DNA of 64,000 nucleotides, taken from the NCBI RefSeq assembly GCF_030269765.1, contig NZ_BSTX01000005.1, forward strand, positions 124,001 to 188,000. Direction: 5' to 3'. A program made the translations under genes and the position numbers. Positions 23,646 through 32,002 of this stretch are shown here, piece after piece (the first letter of the stretch is position 1; every line of letters starts with the position of its first letter). A model generated the notes under the pieces. The model searched no databases and was not told where the DNA came from. It saw only the letters and a list, made by a program, of their open reading frames with translations. The DNA comes from Actinorhabdospora filicis. GTDB lineage: Bacteria; Actinomycetota; Actinomycetes; Mycobacteriales; Micromonosporaceae.

Positions 23646-24692
23646 GTGAGCCAGGACGCGAGTGGACTTCCGCAGGTCATCGAGGGTGCGGTACCGGAGG
23701 TTGCGGCGGCCGCGGTGGCCATCGTCTCCCTGGGCGGCGAGATCGTTTCCCAGGTGGTGAGAGGAGAGCTGGTCCGTTACGCCGATGAGCTGGGCGGACT
23801 CGCCCCCGAGCGGCCCGCGGTGACCGCCGATTCGCTGTTCGATCTGGCGTCGCTGACCAAGCTGTACATGACCGTCCTGGCGCTGTCGCTGGTCGATGAG
23901 GGCCGTCTTACGCTGGACGAGCCGGTCGAGGCGTGGCTGCCCGAGTACGGGGACGGCGAGTGGGTGACGCTGCGGCAGTTGCTCACCCACACGTCCGGCC
24001 TGCCCGCCACCTACGAGCCGCGCGGCGCCGATCTCGCCGCGCGCTGGCGCTCGGTGATGTCGGTGGGGTTGCTGGACGCGCCGGGCACCGTCCACCGGTA
24101 CTCGTGCGTGGGCTTCCAGATCGCCGGGCGCGTGGTCGAGGAGGCCGGTGGCGCCGGCCTGCCGACGCTGCTGCGCGACCGCGTCACCGGGCCGCTGGGC
24201 CTGTCCCGCACCGGCTACCTCCCCGGGGAGCCGGAGGTCACCGCCGCCACCGAGATCGGCACGCCCCTGGGCGTCGTCCACGACGAGGCGGCACGCGCGC
24301 TGGGCGGTGTCGCGGGCAACGCCGGGATCTTCGCGCCCGCCGGTGAGGTCCGGCGCTTCGCCGAGGCGCTGCGCGCCGGTGAGCTGCTCTCGCCGGAGTC
24401 GGCGCGGCTGATGCGCACCCCGCAGACGCTCGCCCCCGTCGAGGACGGCTGGGGGCAGGCCCTCGGCTGCCGGATCGGCGATCCCGGCTTCTGCGGTCCG
24501 CTCACCGAAGCATTCGGCCATACCGGCTTCACCGGAACGTCGATCTTGGTCGACGAGGAGCGTGAGGCCACCGCCGTTCTGCTGACCAATCGCGTCCATC
24601 CGGTGCGGACACGCTCGGAAGCGCGGGCGGTACGGTGTGCCGTGGCCCAAGTCATCGAAGCAATGTGGAGGGAAAGGCGCGATGGACCTTAA
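23646..24692 (+). CDS. Serine hydrolase of the class C beta-lactamase fold
   Basis: 348 residues, no signal peptide, so probably cytoplasmic esterase or peptidase rather than a lactamase. SLTK gives Ser69 and Lys72; the second motif reads YSCVG instead of the usual YSN; HTGFTG near residue 298 stands for the KTG box. GTG start without a ribosome site. It overlaps the downstream PEBP gene by 11 bases, so the two are cotranscribed. Confidence 0.85.
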   Translation: MSQDASGLPQVIEGAVPEVAAAAVAIVSLGGEIVSQVVRGELVRYADELGGLAPERPAVTADSLFDLASLTKLYMTVLALSLVDEGRLTLDEPVEAWLPEYGDGEWVTLRQLLTHTSGLPATYEPRGADLAARWRSVMSVGLLDAPGTVHRYSCVGFQIAGRVVEEAGGAGLPTLLRDRVTGPLGLSRTGYLPGEPEVTAATEIGTPLGVVHDEAARALGGVAGNAGIFAPAGEVRRFAEALRAGELLSPESARLMRTPQTLAPVEDGWGQALGCRIGDPGFCGPLTEAFGHTGFTGTSILVDEEREATAVLLTNRVHPVRTRSEARAVRCAVAQVIEAMWRERRDGP

Positions 24693-25218
24693 GCGCACGC
24701 GCGCACCGTGGCCGTACGACTTCCTGCCCCCGGTCGGGGCGTTCACCGTGACCTCGGCGGACGTGCGGGACGGCGAGATGCTCGCCGAGGAGTTCGCCTT
24801 CGGCGAGGGCTGCGGGAACCGGTCGCCACAGTTGTCCTGGAAGGGCTTCCCGAAGGAGACCAAGGGCTTCGCGGTCACCTGCTTCGACCCCGACGCCCCC
24901 ACCGGGTCCGGCTGGTGGCACTGGGTTCTGCTCGGCATCCCCGCCGACGTGACCTCGCTCCCGCGCGGCGCGGGCAGCGAGGGCGGCGAGCTGCCGTCCG
25001 GCGCGTACCACGTCCGTAGCGACTACGGGAGCGACGAGTACGGCGGCGCGGCCCCGCCCGCCGGTGACCACCCGCACCGCTACCTGTTCGCGGTGCACGC
25101 GCTGGACACCGACGACCTCGGCCTCGCCGACGGCGACTACCCGCCCGCCGTGGCCGGGTTCAACCTGACCGCGCACACGATCGCCCGCGCGGTGATCACC
25201 CCGGTCTACCAGCGCTGA
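24682..25218 (+). CDS. YbhB/YbcL-type phosphatidylethanolamine-binding protein
   Basis: 178-residue PEBP/Raf-kinase-inhibitor-like protein. Landmarks: DPDAPTGSGWWHWVLLGIP (the anion-binding strand) and HRYLFAVHAL. ATG 24682 follows GAGGGAAAGG and lies inside the end of the serine-hydrolase gene. The bacterial family binds phosphorylated ligands, but its physiological role is unclear. Confidence 0.9.
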   Translation: MDLKRTRAPWPYDFLPPVGAFTVTSADVRDGEMLAEEFAFGEGCGNRSPQLSWKGFPKETKGFAVTCFDPDAPTGSGWWHWVLLGIPADVTSLPRGAGSEGGELPSGAYHVRSDYGSDEYGGAAPPAGDHPHRYLFAVHALDTDDLGLADGDYPPAVAGFNLTAHTIARAVITPVYQR

Positions 25219-25237
25219 GCCGCGGTACCCACCAGAA

Positions 25238-25270
25238 CGCCCCGGCCGCCCGCAGCGGCCGGGGCGGTTT
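25238..25270 (+). terminator. Terminator after the PEBP gene
   Basis: CGCCCCGGCCGC / GCGGCCGGGGCG, 12-bp perfect stem, five-base loop, then GTTTC. The converging DJ-1 gene ends just beyond. Confidence 0.88.
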
Positions 25271-25294
25271 CGTGTGCGCCGCCGGGAACCTCGC

Positions 25295-25969
25295 TCAGGC
25301 CGCCGGGCCGGTCAGGGCCGCCACGAGGGCTTCGGCGACGCCGGCCGCGGAGGCGGGGTTCTGGCCGGTGATCAGGCGGCCGTCGATCACCGTGTGCGGG
25401 GTGAAGGGCGGGGCCGGGACGTGGGTGGCTCCGCGGGCCGTGAGGGCGTCGGCGAGGAGGAACGGGACGACGCCGGTCAGGGCGACGGCGGACTCCTCGT
25501 CGTTGGTGAAGGCGGCGAGGCGCTTGCCGGCCACCAGGCGGGTGCCGTCCGAGAGGGTCACGCCGACGAGGGCGGCGGGGCCGTGGCAGACGGCGGCGAC
25601 GTGGCCGCCGCGCTCCCAGATCTCGCGGGCGACGCGGGAGATGGCGGGGGCTTCGGGGAAGTCCCACATGGTGCCGTGGCCTCCGGCGAAGAAGACGGCG
25701 TCGTAGCCGGACGCGTCGACCTCCGACAGCGCCGGGGTGGCGGCCAGGCGGGCGGCCTCGGCTTCGAGGAAGCGGCGCTGGACCGGGTCGTCCGGGTCCT
25801 CGCCGTCGCGCGGGGGTTCGCCTCCGGCGACGCTGGCGAGATCGACCTCGACGCCCGCGCCGGTCAGCGCGGCCCAGGGCTCGGCGGCCTCCGAGACGTA
25901 GAAGCCGGTCCGGCGGCCGGTGCCGCCCAGGTCGGCGTGGCTGGTGAGAACGATCAGAGCGCGTGTCAT
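25295..25969 (-). CDS. DJ-1/PfpI-family protein (Hsp31-like)
   Basis: 224-residue type 1 glutamine-amidotransferase-like protein. Catalytic Cys128 is in AAVCHGPAAL, the nucleophile elbow; the preceding DAVFFAGGHGTMWDF is typical of the Hsp31/glyoxalase III branch, suggesting a chaperone, deglycase or glyoxalase role in carbonyl stress (inference). I start at ATG 25969; upstream codons read into the divergent promoter. Divergent from a LysR regulator with a clean operator between them. Confidence 0.87.
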   Translation of the reverse strand: MTRALIVLTSHADLGGTGRRTGFYVSEAAEPWAALTGAGVEVDLASVAGGEPPRDGEDPDDPVQRRFLEAEAARLAATPALSEVDASGYDAVFFAGGHGTMWDFPEAPAISRVAREIWERGGHVAAVCHGPAALVGVTLSDGTRLVAGKRLAAFTNDEESAVALTGVVPFLLADALTARGATHVPAPPFTPHTVIDGRLITGQNPASAAGVAEALVAALTGPAA

Positions 25970-25994
25970 GCCGACGATCATCGACCCGCGAAGG

Positions 25995-26009
25995 TATTGG
26001 CGACCAATA
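25995..26009. promoter_or_regulatory. LysR-type operator between DJ-1 and LysR genes
   Basis: TATTGG-CGA-CCAATA, perfect 6-bp arms, centred in the 70-base divergent gap and matching the T-N11-A LysR box. Confidence 0.7.
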
Positions 26010-26039
26010 GAACAGGGCAGACCTGGTATCAAGAAACCG

Positions 26040-26864
26040 ATGTCTCTCCCACTCGATCTCCTGCGCACCTTCCTCGCCGTGCACCGCTCGGGTTCGGCGA
26101 CCCACGCCGCCGGGCCGCTCGGGCTCTCCCAGCCCGCGGTCACCGCGCAGATCAAGGCGCTCGAAACCCGGATCGGGCGGCCGCTGTTCACGCGCGGGCC
26201 GCGCGGGATGATCCCCACGCCCGCCGCCGATGACCTCGCGGCACGGATCGCCGGGCCCATCGACGCACTGGAGGCCGTCGCCGAACCCGGCGCGCCCGTC
26301 GTCCACATCGGCGGCCCCGCCGAGCTCATGTGCGAGCGGGTGCTCCCGGCGCTGGCGCCCCTCGTGCGCGACGGACTGCGCGTCCGCGCGGTCTTCGGGC
26401 TGCCCGACGACCTCATCGCGCGGCTCACCGGCGGGGCCCTCGACCTGGCCATCGCCACCGTGCGCCCCCGGCGGATCCCGGCCGAACCCCTCTTCGACGA
26501 GGAGTTCGTCCTCGTCGGAGCGCCCGGGCACACCGCCGCCGACATCGACACCGCGCCGCTCATCGCCTACGCCGAGAACCAGCCGATCCTGCGCCGCTAC
26601 TGGCGCAGCGTCTTCGACACCCGCCTCAACCGCCCGCCCGCCGTCGTCGTCCCCGACCTGCGCGGAGTCCTCGCCGCCACCGTCGCCGGCGCCGGGATCA
26701 CCGTCCTCCCCCGGTACCTCTGCCTCGCCGAACTCGCCGACGGGCGCCTCCACGCCCTCCTCGAACCCGCGATACCGCCCCTGAACACCGTCTTCATCGC
26801 CGCCCGCCCCGGCCGCGCCGACCCCGTCCGGGGCCACCTGCGCGCCGCCGCGCGATCATGGTGA
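26040..26864 (+). CDS. LysR-family transcriptional regulator
   Basis: 274 residues. N-terminal winged HTH (LLRTFLAVHRSGSATHAAGPLGLSQPAVTAQIKALE split over 8-43) and a substrate-binding domain (about 88-270). ATG 26040 with no strong ribosome site. Divergent from the DJ-1 gene and probably controls it through the palindrome at 25995-26009. Confidence 0.9.
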   Translation: MSLPLDLLRTFLAVHRSGSATHAAGPLGLSQPAVTAQIKALETRIGRPLFTRGPRGMIPTPAADDLAARIAGPIDALEAVAEPGAPVVHIGGPAELMCERVLPALAPLVRDGLRVRAVFGLPDDLIARLTGGALDLAIATVRPRRIPAEPLFDEEFVLVGAPGHTAADIDTAPLIAYAENQPILRRYWRSVFDTRLNRPPAVVVPDLRGVLAATVAGAGITVLPRYLCLAELADGRLHALLEPAIPPLNTVFIAARPGRADPVRGHLRAAARSW

Positions 26865-26882
26865 AACATCATGGCGCGCTCC

Positions 26883-26923
26883 GGTCACATCGACCGGACC
26901 CCATCCGTCAGAACCATGACGGA
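26883..26923 (+). promoter_or_regulatory. ECF41-type promoter with overlapping palindrome
   Basis: GGTCACA (26883-26889), 16 bases, CGTC (26906-26909), one base off the published ECF41 motif TGTCACA/CGTC. CGTC lies inside TCCGTCA-GAACCA-TGACGGA (26904-26923), a 7-bp inverted repeat. Directly upstream of the sigma gene, so autoregulation is likely. Confidence 0.7.
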
Positions 26924-26946
26924 CCCGGCCGGAGGAATGTGACGCG

Positions 26947-27798
26947 ATGAAGGACCCCGCCCTCTTCGAACAGACCCGCCAGCACCTGCTCGCCGTGTGC
27001 TACCGCATGCTCGGCTCGCTCGCCGAAGCCGAGGACGCCGTGCAGGAGACCTGGCTGCGCTACGACCGCACCGACACCACCGACGTGGCCAACATCCCCG
27101 GCTGGCTCACCACCGTCGCCGGACGCGTGTGCCTCGACATGCTGCGGTCGCGCACGTCCCGCCGCGAGGACGCCCTCGACGACACCGCCCGCGAACGCCG
27201 CGGCGAGGACCACGACCCGGCCGCCGAGGCCGAGCTCGCCGAGTCCGTCGGGCTGGCCATGATGGTCGTCCTGGACGCCCTCGCGCCCGCCGAGCGCCTC
27301 GCGTTCGTCCTGCACGACATGTTCGCCGTGCCCTTCGACGACATCGCCCCCATCGTCGACCGCAACCCCGCCGCCACCCGCCAGCTCGCCTCCCGCGCCC
27401 GCCGCCGCGTGCAGGGCGCGCCCCTCCAGCCCGCGCCCGAGGCCGCCCGCAAACGCGAAGTCGTCGACGCGTTCCTCACCGCCGCCCGCGAAGGGCAGTT
27501 CGAGCGGCTCCTGGAGATCCTCGACCCCGACGTCGTGTGCCGCGGCGACGCCCTCGCGAGCCTGCGCGGCGGCCCCGACACCATCGGCCGCCGGGCCGTC
27601 GCCGAACGCTTCAACGGCACCGCCCAGGCCGCCCGCTCGCTGCTCGTGGACGGCGAGTTCCACGCCGTCGTCGCCCCGTACGGCCGGATGCTGCTCGTGC
27701 TCCGCTTCACCGTGGTCGACGGACTCGTCACCGAGATCGAGGCGGTCATGGACCCCGAGTCGCTGGCGCGGATGGAGTTCGCGGCGGGCACCGCGTGA
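26947..27798 (+). CDS. ECF41/SigJ-like RNA polymerase sigma factor
   Basis: 283-residue ECF sigma factor with fused SnoaL-like C-terminal domain. Sigma-2 (about 5-70: CYRMLGSLAEAEDAVQETWLR), sigma-4 (about 105-155: FDDIAPIVDRNPAATRQLASRARRR), then an NTF2-fold domain (165-283). The ECF41 hallmarks DGGGK and NPDKL are weak: RGDALASL and DPESL stand in their place. ECF41 proteins have no anti-sigma factor; the extension itself controls activity. GGAGGAATG ribosome region. The upstream promoter matches its own class. Confidence 0.9.
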   Translation: MKDPALFEQTRQHLLAVCYRMLGSLAEAEDAVQETWLRYDRTDTTDVANIPGWLTTVAGRVCLDMLRSRTSRREDALDDTARERRGEDHDPAAEAELAESVGLAMMVVLDALAPAERLAFVLHDMFAVPFDDIAPIVDRNPAATRQLASRARRRVQGAPLQPAPEAARKREVVDAFLTAAREGQFERLLEILDPDVVCRGDALASLRGGPDTIGRRAVAERFNGTAQAARSLLVDGEFHAVVAPYGRMLLVLRFTVVDGLVTEIEAVMDPESLARMEFAAGTA

Positions 27799-27991
27799 AA
27801 TACCAGGACGCCAGGCACACCAACTGACCCGGTGCGCATGGGCTCGCGCGGTGAGCACGGGTCGAGCGGTACTGAGGGCCGTCCGGCGGGGACGGGCGGC
27901 CCGGCCGATGGGCCGGCTGTGGACGCGCAGAACTCGTCCGGAGTGATGCGGCAGACGTCCTACGGCTGCGTGGTGCGGGTCGCGAGCGGCA

Positions 27992-28402
27992 CTAATGCCC
28001 CGTCCGCGCCGAGCGCAGCTCGTCGGCCACGTCCGAGGGGTCCGCGCCGATCTCGTAGCGGCTGAACAAGTAGATCGTGGTGCCGGTGTCGATCTCCAGG
28101 AGGTTGGAGCGGCCGGCGAGCCTGCGGCGGGAGTCGATGCGGATGCGCTCGATCTGGCTCCAGAGGAGCTTGCGCTGGCCGAAGAAGCCGCGGCGGACGA
28201 TGACGCCGTCGGCGGTGGTGGCCAGGGTCACGGGGGAGGCGAGGTCGCGGACGGCGTAGGCGCCCAGGAGCAGGGCGGCGAGGGCGGCGACCACGAGGCG
28301 GCTCGGGTCGTGCGAGAACCACAGTGCGACCAGCGCGAACGCCGCGGTGCCGGCCAGCTTCGCGGCGATCACGGGCCGGGGCACGCGCCAGGTGCGAGAC
28401 AT
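27992..28402 (-). CDS. PH-domain membrane protein
   Basis: 136 residues. Two hydrophobic helices (about 15-52) precede a bacterial pleckstrin-homology-like domain (VTLATTADGVIVRRGFFGQRKLLWSQIERI, cut at 58-87). ATG 28402 has GGAGGAAAGC just upstream; a much longer frame continues into the old yellow enzyme gene and is not real. Function unknown; placed 30 bases after the OYE gene on the same strand. Confidence 0.82.
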   Translation of the reverse strand: MSRTWRVPRPVIAAKLAGTAAFALVALWFSHDPSRLVVAALAALLLGAYAVRDLASPVTLATTADGVIVRRGFFGQRKLLWSQIERIRIDSRRRLAGRSNLLEIDTGTTIYLFSRYEIGADPSDVADELRSARTGH

Positions 28403-28431
28403 GCTTTCCTCCACGATCACCAAGTGTGACA

Positions 28432-29460
28432 TCAATAGGCGCGCGCGTACTGGGGCGGGACGCCTTCGCCACCCCGGGCGCGGCGGGGCCAGTAGGGATC
28501 GCGGAGGAGTTCGCGGCCGAGCAGGACGGCGTCGGCCGCGCCGGAGGCGAGGATCCGCGAGGCCTGCGGCGGGGTGGTGATCATGCCGACGGCCGCCACG
28601 GGCAGGCCGGTCCCGGCGCGGACGCGGGCGGCGAACTCCACCTGGTAGCCGGGACCGACGGGGATGCGGGCGCCGGGCGCGTTGCCGCCGGTGGACACGT
28701 CCATCAGGTCCACGCCCACGTCGGCGAGGCGGCGGGTGAGGGCCACGGCGTCGGACGCCTCGAAGCCGCCGGGGACCCAGTCGGTGGCCGACACGCGGAA
28801 GAACACCGGCTTGCCCGCCGGCCACTCCGCGCGGACCGCCGAGGCGACCTCCACGGCGAGGAGGGCGCGGTCGCGGCCGTAGGCGTCGGTGCGGTGGTTG
28901 GCCAGCGGCGACAGGAAGGCGCTGATCAGGTAGCCGTGCGCGCCGTGCACCTCCACCACGTCGAACCCGGCCTCGCGGGCACGGCGGGCCGCGGCGGCGA
29001 AGCCGGCCACGATCTCGGCGATCTCGGGCGCGGTGAGCTCGTGCGGCACCGGCCAGCCCTCGGCGAAGGCCACCGGGGAGGGACCCACCACGCGCCAGCC
29101 GAGGTCCAGGCGCCCGCCGCCCTCCCAGGGGCGGCCCGTGGACGCCTTGCGCCCCGCGTGGGACAACTGGACGCCGATCGCGGTCCCGGACGCCTGCACG
29201 CGCTCCACGAGCCCGCGCAGGGCGTCGCGCTGCCCGTCGTTCCAGAGCCCGAGGTCCCAGGGGCTGATGCGGCCCTCGGAGGCGACCGCGGTCGCCTCCG
29301 TCAGGATCAGCCCGGCGCCACCGACCGCGCGGGACGTGTAATGCGTCATGTGCCAGTCCGTCGGCAGCCCGTCGGGGCCGCACGAGTACTGGCACATGGG
29401 CGCCATCCACACGCGGTTGGGGATCACGAGGTCCCGCAGCTTCAGCGGCTCGAACAGCAT
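28432..29460 (-). CDS. Old yellow enzyme (YqjM/NADH:flavin oxidoreductase family)
   Basis: 342-residue FMN ene-reductase. Class signature Cys23 in PMCQYSC (the redox-modulating Cys of YqjM), His101 in SHAGRKA, and the substrate-binding pair His172/His175 in EVHGAHGY; YqjM-type enzymes reduce activated C=C bonds of enones and xenobiotics using NAD(P)H. First gene of a likely operon with the PH-domain protein. Confidence 0.92.
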   Translation of the reverse strand: MLFEPLKLRDLVIPNRVWMAPMCQYSCGPDGLPTDWHMTHYTSRAVGGAGLILTEATAVASEGRISPWDLGLWNDGQRDALRGLVERVQASGTAIGVQLSHAGRKASTGRPWEGGGRLDLGWRVVGPSPVAFAEGWPVPHELTAPEIAEIVAGFAAAARRAREAGFDVVEVHGAHGYLISAFLSPLANHRTDAYGRDRALLAVEVASAVRAEWPAGKPVFFRVSATDWVPGGFEASDAVALTRRLADVGVDLMDVSTGGNAPGARIPVGPGYQVEFAARVRAGTGLPVAAVGMITTPPQASRILASGAADAVLLGRELLRDPYWPRRARGGEGVPPQYARAY

Positions 29461-29470
29461 GCGCTGAAAG

Positions 29471-30130
29471 CTACCCGGCGGCCCTGGTCAGCCGGTCGAT
29501 GCGCTCGGCCAGGGTGGGCTGGCGCTCGCCCAGGAACACCACCGCGAGGTGGGTGTAGGCGCGCATCAGCGGAGGCGTCGCCAGCCACCAGGCGGTCAGG
29601 TACGCCAGCCCGGCGGGGATGCCGTAGAGGAACGCGGTGGGCGTGTCGGAGACGGTGTAGAAGAGGCTGGTGTACTCGGCGCCCTCGGGCATCAGGTGCC
29701 ACCACAGGCCCATGCTGATGGACCCGAGCCCGGCCGCGAACAGCGCGATCACGGTCACCAGGAACGCCAGCCCGAGGACCATGTTCACCCACAGCCACGC
29801 CTGGTCGCGCCAGGTCTGCGGGTCGGTCACCAGGCCCTGGAAGCGCTTCCAGAACCCGATGAAGCCGGGCTCGTCGGGCAGGTCGCGGTAGGGGCGGTCG
29901 ATGGCGACGCCGAACCGGGAGGCGAGCCAGTAGCGGTGCAGATCGGCGAAGTGCCGGGTGAACAGGACCATCGCGAAGACCATCGGGACGCCGACCCCGA
30001 TGGAGATGAGGGACACGCCGGTGACGGTGATGATGGTGACCGCGAGGCCGATGAAGACGAGGGGGAGCAGGAAGACCGCGGAGGCGGTCATCTCCATCCG
30101 CCCGCCGGTGGAGAAGCGCCGTGATGTCAT
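29471..30130 (-). CDS. Sensor-domain membrane protein
   Basis: 219 residues with about four membrane helices (18-62, 110-140, 165-190) in a pattern like the 'Sensor' domain found at the N-terminus of some actinomycete histidine kinases, but with no kinase part. Function unknown; it precedes the OYE gene by ten bases and so heads this operon. Confidence 0.75.
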   Translation of the reverse strand: MTSRRFSTGGRMEMTASAVFLLPLVFIGLAVTIITVTGVSLISIGVGVPMVFAMVLFTRHFADLHRYWLASRFGVAIDRPYRDLPDEPGFIGFWKRFQGLVTDPQTWRDQAWLWVNMVLGLAFLVTVIALFAAGLGSISMGLWWHLMPEGAEYTSLFYTVSDTPTAFLYGIPAGLAYLTAWWLATPPLMRAYTHLAVVFLGERQPTLAERIDRLTRAAG

Positions 30131-30206
30131 GCCTTCATGTTTCGCCGGTAACCGGCCGGTGTCAGTGGGGTTAGGTCCCCCCTGGGGGAGAGCCGAGATC
30201 TACTCT

Positions 30207-30234
30207 TTGACCGGGGGTTACCGGCGAGTAGGCT
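30207..30234 (+). promoter_or_regulatory. Promoter of a predicted leaderless thiolase mRNA
   Basis: TTGACC (30207-30212), 16-base spacer, TAGGCT (30229-30234). The expected start of transcription is 30241, the A of the ATG; no ribosome site is present. Confidence 0.55.
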
Positions 30235-30240
30235 CGACTC

Positions 30241-31404
30241 ATGCGTGATGCGGTAATCGTTGGAGCGGTACGTAGCCCGGTCGGACGTCGCAACGGCGGC
30301 CTGTCCGGCGTCCACCCCGCCGACCTCGCGGCCGAGGTGCTGTCGGCGCTCGCCGAGCGGGCCGGGCTCGATCCGGTCCACGTCGACGACGTGATCATGG
30401 GTTGTGTGAGCCAGGTCGGTGAGCAGTCCTGGAACATCGCCCGCAACGCGGTGCTGGCCGCCGGCTGGCCCGAGAGCGTCCCCGGGACGTCCATCGACCG
30501 CCAGTGCGGCTCCAGCCAGCAGGCCCTGCACTTCGCCGCCGCCGCGGTGATCTCCGGGCAGGCCGACGTGGTCGTCGCCGCCGGTGTCGAGGGCATGAGC
30601 CGGGTGCCGATGGGCTCCTCGGTGAGCCAGGGCGTGGGCGCGCCCTATGGCGACAAGGTGCGCGAGCGCTACGCCGGTGTCGAGGGCGTGGCGACCGAGC
30701 TGCCGATCCCGTTCAACCAGGGCGTGGGCGCCGAGATGCTCGCCGCGCGCTGGGGCCTGGATCGCACCACCCTGGACACCTTCGCACTGGAGAGCCACCT
30801 GAAGGCCGCCGCCGCGATCGACGCGGGCGCCTTCACCGCCGAGATCACCCCGATCGCCGGGATCAAGACCGACGAGGGCGTGCGCCGCGACTCCACCGTC
30901 GAGAAGCTGGCGGGCCTGAAGACCCCGTTCAAGGCGGACGGCGTGATCAGCGCGGGCAACGCCTCGCAGATCTCCGACGGCTCGGCGGCGCTGCTGGTCA
31001 CCACCTCGGAGAAGGCGCGCGAGCTGGGCCTGACGCCGCTGGCGCGCGTCCACACCGCCGTCGTGGTCGGCTCGGACCCCGTGGTCATGCTGGACGGCCC
31101 GATCGCGGCCACGCAGAAGGTGCTGGCCCGCTCGGGCCTGTCGCTGGCCGACATCGGCGCCTACGAGGTCAACGAGGCCTTCGCGCCCGTCCCGCTGGGC
31201 TGGCTGAAGGAGACCGGCGCGGACCCGGCGCGGATGAACCCGCTCGGCGGCGCCATCGCCCTGGGCCACCCGCTCGGCGCCTCCGGCGCGCGCCTGGCGA
31301 CCACGCTCATCCACCACATGCGCGCCAACGGCATCCGCTACGGCCTGCAGACCATGTGCGAGGGCGGCGGGATGGCCAACGCGACCATCCTCGAAGCCCT
31401 CTGA
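30241..31404 (+). CDS. Acetyl-CoA acetyltransferase (thiolase)
   Basis: 387 residues, biosynthetic or degradative thiolase. Acyl-enzyme Cys89 in DRQCGSSQQ, His343 in GHPLGASGA and Cys373 in CEGGGMANA are all present, with NEAFAPV. It carries the two-domain thiolase fold; acyl-chain specificity is uncertain. Stands alone on the plus strand, ended by a strong hairpin. Confidence 0.92.
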   Translation: MRDAVIVGAVRSPVGRRNGGLSGVHPADLAAEVLSALAERAGLDPVHVDDVIMGCVSQVGEQSWNIARNAVLAAGWPESVPGTSIDRQCGSSQQALHFAAAAVISGQADVVVAAGVEGMSRVPMGSSVSQGVGAPYGDKVRERYAGVEGVATELPIPFNQGVGAEMLAARWGLDRTTLDTFALESHLKAAAAIDAGAFTAEITPIAGIKTDEGVRRDSTVEKLAGLKTPFKADGVISAGNASQISDGSAALLVTTSEKARELGLTPLARVHTAVVVGSDPVVMLDGPIAATQKVLARSGLSLADIGAYEVNEAFAPVPLGWLKETGADPARMNPLGGAIALGHPLGASGARLATTLIHHMRANGIRYGLQTMCEGGGMANATILEAL

Positions 31405-31427
31405 GACCCTTTCGTAAAACACGTGTG

Positions 31428-31463
31428 ACGGCCCGGTTTCCCCAGGTGGGGAGACCGGGCCGT
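31428..31463 (+). terminator. Terminator after the thiolase gene
   Basis: ACGGCCCGGT / ACCGGGCCGT, a perfect 10-bp stem; the loop can fold again as CCCC-AGGT-GGGG. A few T residues follow. Confidence 0.85.
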
Positions 31464-31490
31464 TCAAGATCAGTTATTACATCGGTGTGA

Positions 31491-31523
31491 TTATCAACAG
31501 GCTTGTCCACAGCCTGTGGATAA
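31491..31523. promoter_or_regulatory. Cluster of three DnaA-box-like sites
   Basis: TTATCAACA (31491-31499, a one-mismatch variant), TTGTCCACA (31503-31511, the streptomycete consensus) and, inverted, TGTGGATAA (31515-31523), the last two only three bases apart. It lies between the thiolase terminator and the end of crgA. Confidence 0.7.
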
Positions 31524-31531
31524 CCCCTGAC

Positions 31532-31795
31532 TCAGCGCCAGCGGGACAGAACGAGCAAGCTGGCGACGAGCGCGCCGAAGCCGACCGCGATGTTCCAGTA
31601 ACCCCACGACGCCACCGGGAACTCCTGGCGGGACAGGTAGAAGGTCACCAGCCAGGCGATGCCCACGACGATCAGGACGACGGCGAGCACCGGCACCCAG
31701 GTCGGGCTCGGCTGCTTCGCCGCCTCGGCCGAGGTGGGACGCATGTCCGCCGGGGTCGTGTAGACCTTCTTCTTACGTACGCGCGACTTAGGCAC
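31532..31795 (-). CDS. crgA: Cell division protein CrgA
   Basis: 87-residue two-TM division protein. MPKSRVRKKKVYTTP, a membrane helix (about 33-53), short loop with PVASWG, second helix (about 65-84), ending in RW(R). In actinobacteria it coordinates FtsZ-ring placement and PBP recruitment. GTG start with GAGGAG. In this conserved block it stands near the sortase, trpG and pknB. Confidence 0.95.
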   Translation of the reverse strand: MPKSRVRKKKVYTTPADMRPTSAEAAKQPSPTWVPVLAVVLIVVGIAWLVTFYLSRQEFPVASWGYWNIAVGFGALVASLLVLSRWR

Positions 31796-31807
31796 TGGTA
31801 TCTCCTC

Positions 31808-31825
31808 GCTGACCTTCGGGTCAGC
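31808..31825 (-). promoter_or_regulatory. Tetraloop hairpin in the crgA leader
   Basis: GCTGACC-TTCG-GGTCAGC on the plus strand (CGAA loop in the crgA mRNA), a few bases upstream of the crgA ribosome site. Could affect translation or RNA stability. Confidence 0.4.
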
Positions 31826-31950
31826 TTAACCGGGGTCGAGAGGTGTTCGGGGTGGCCGGGGGCCCCGGCTGCATCCCTCAGCTTAGCGGGACAGGGTATC
31901 GCGGGTGGGTAACAATCCGCCGGGTTGTGATCGAATTGTCGCTGCCCGCT

Positions 31951-31966
31951 GAACACTGAAGTGTTC
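31951..31966. promoter_or_regulatory. 7-bp inverted repeat upstream of crgA
   Basis: GAACACT-GA-AGTGTTC. It lies between the end of the 32003-32995 gene and crgA; operator or weak terminator. Confidence 0.4.
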
Positions 31967-32002
31967 TCGCCTCAGACGTCGCCGACCTCCCCTCCGGTTC
32001 CG

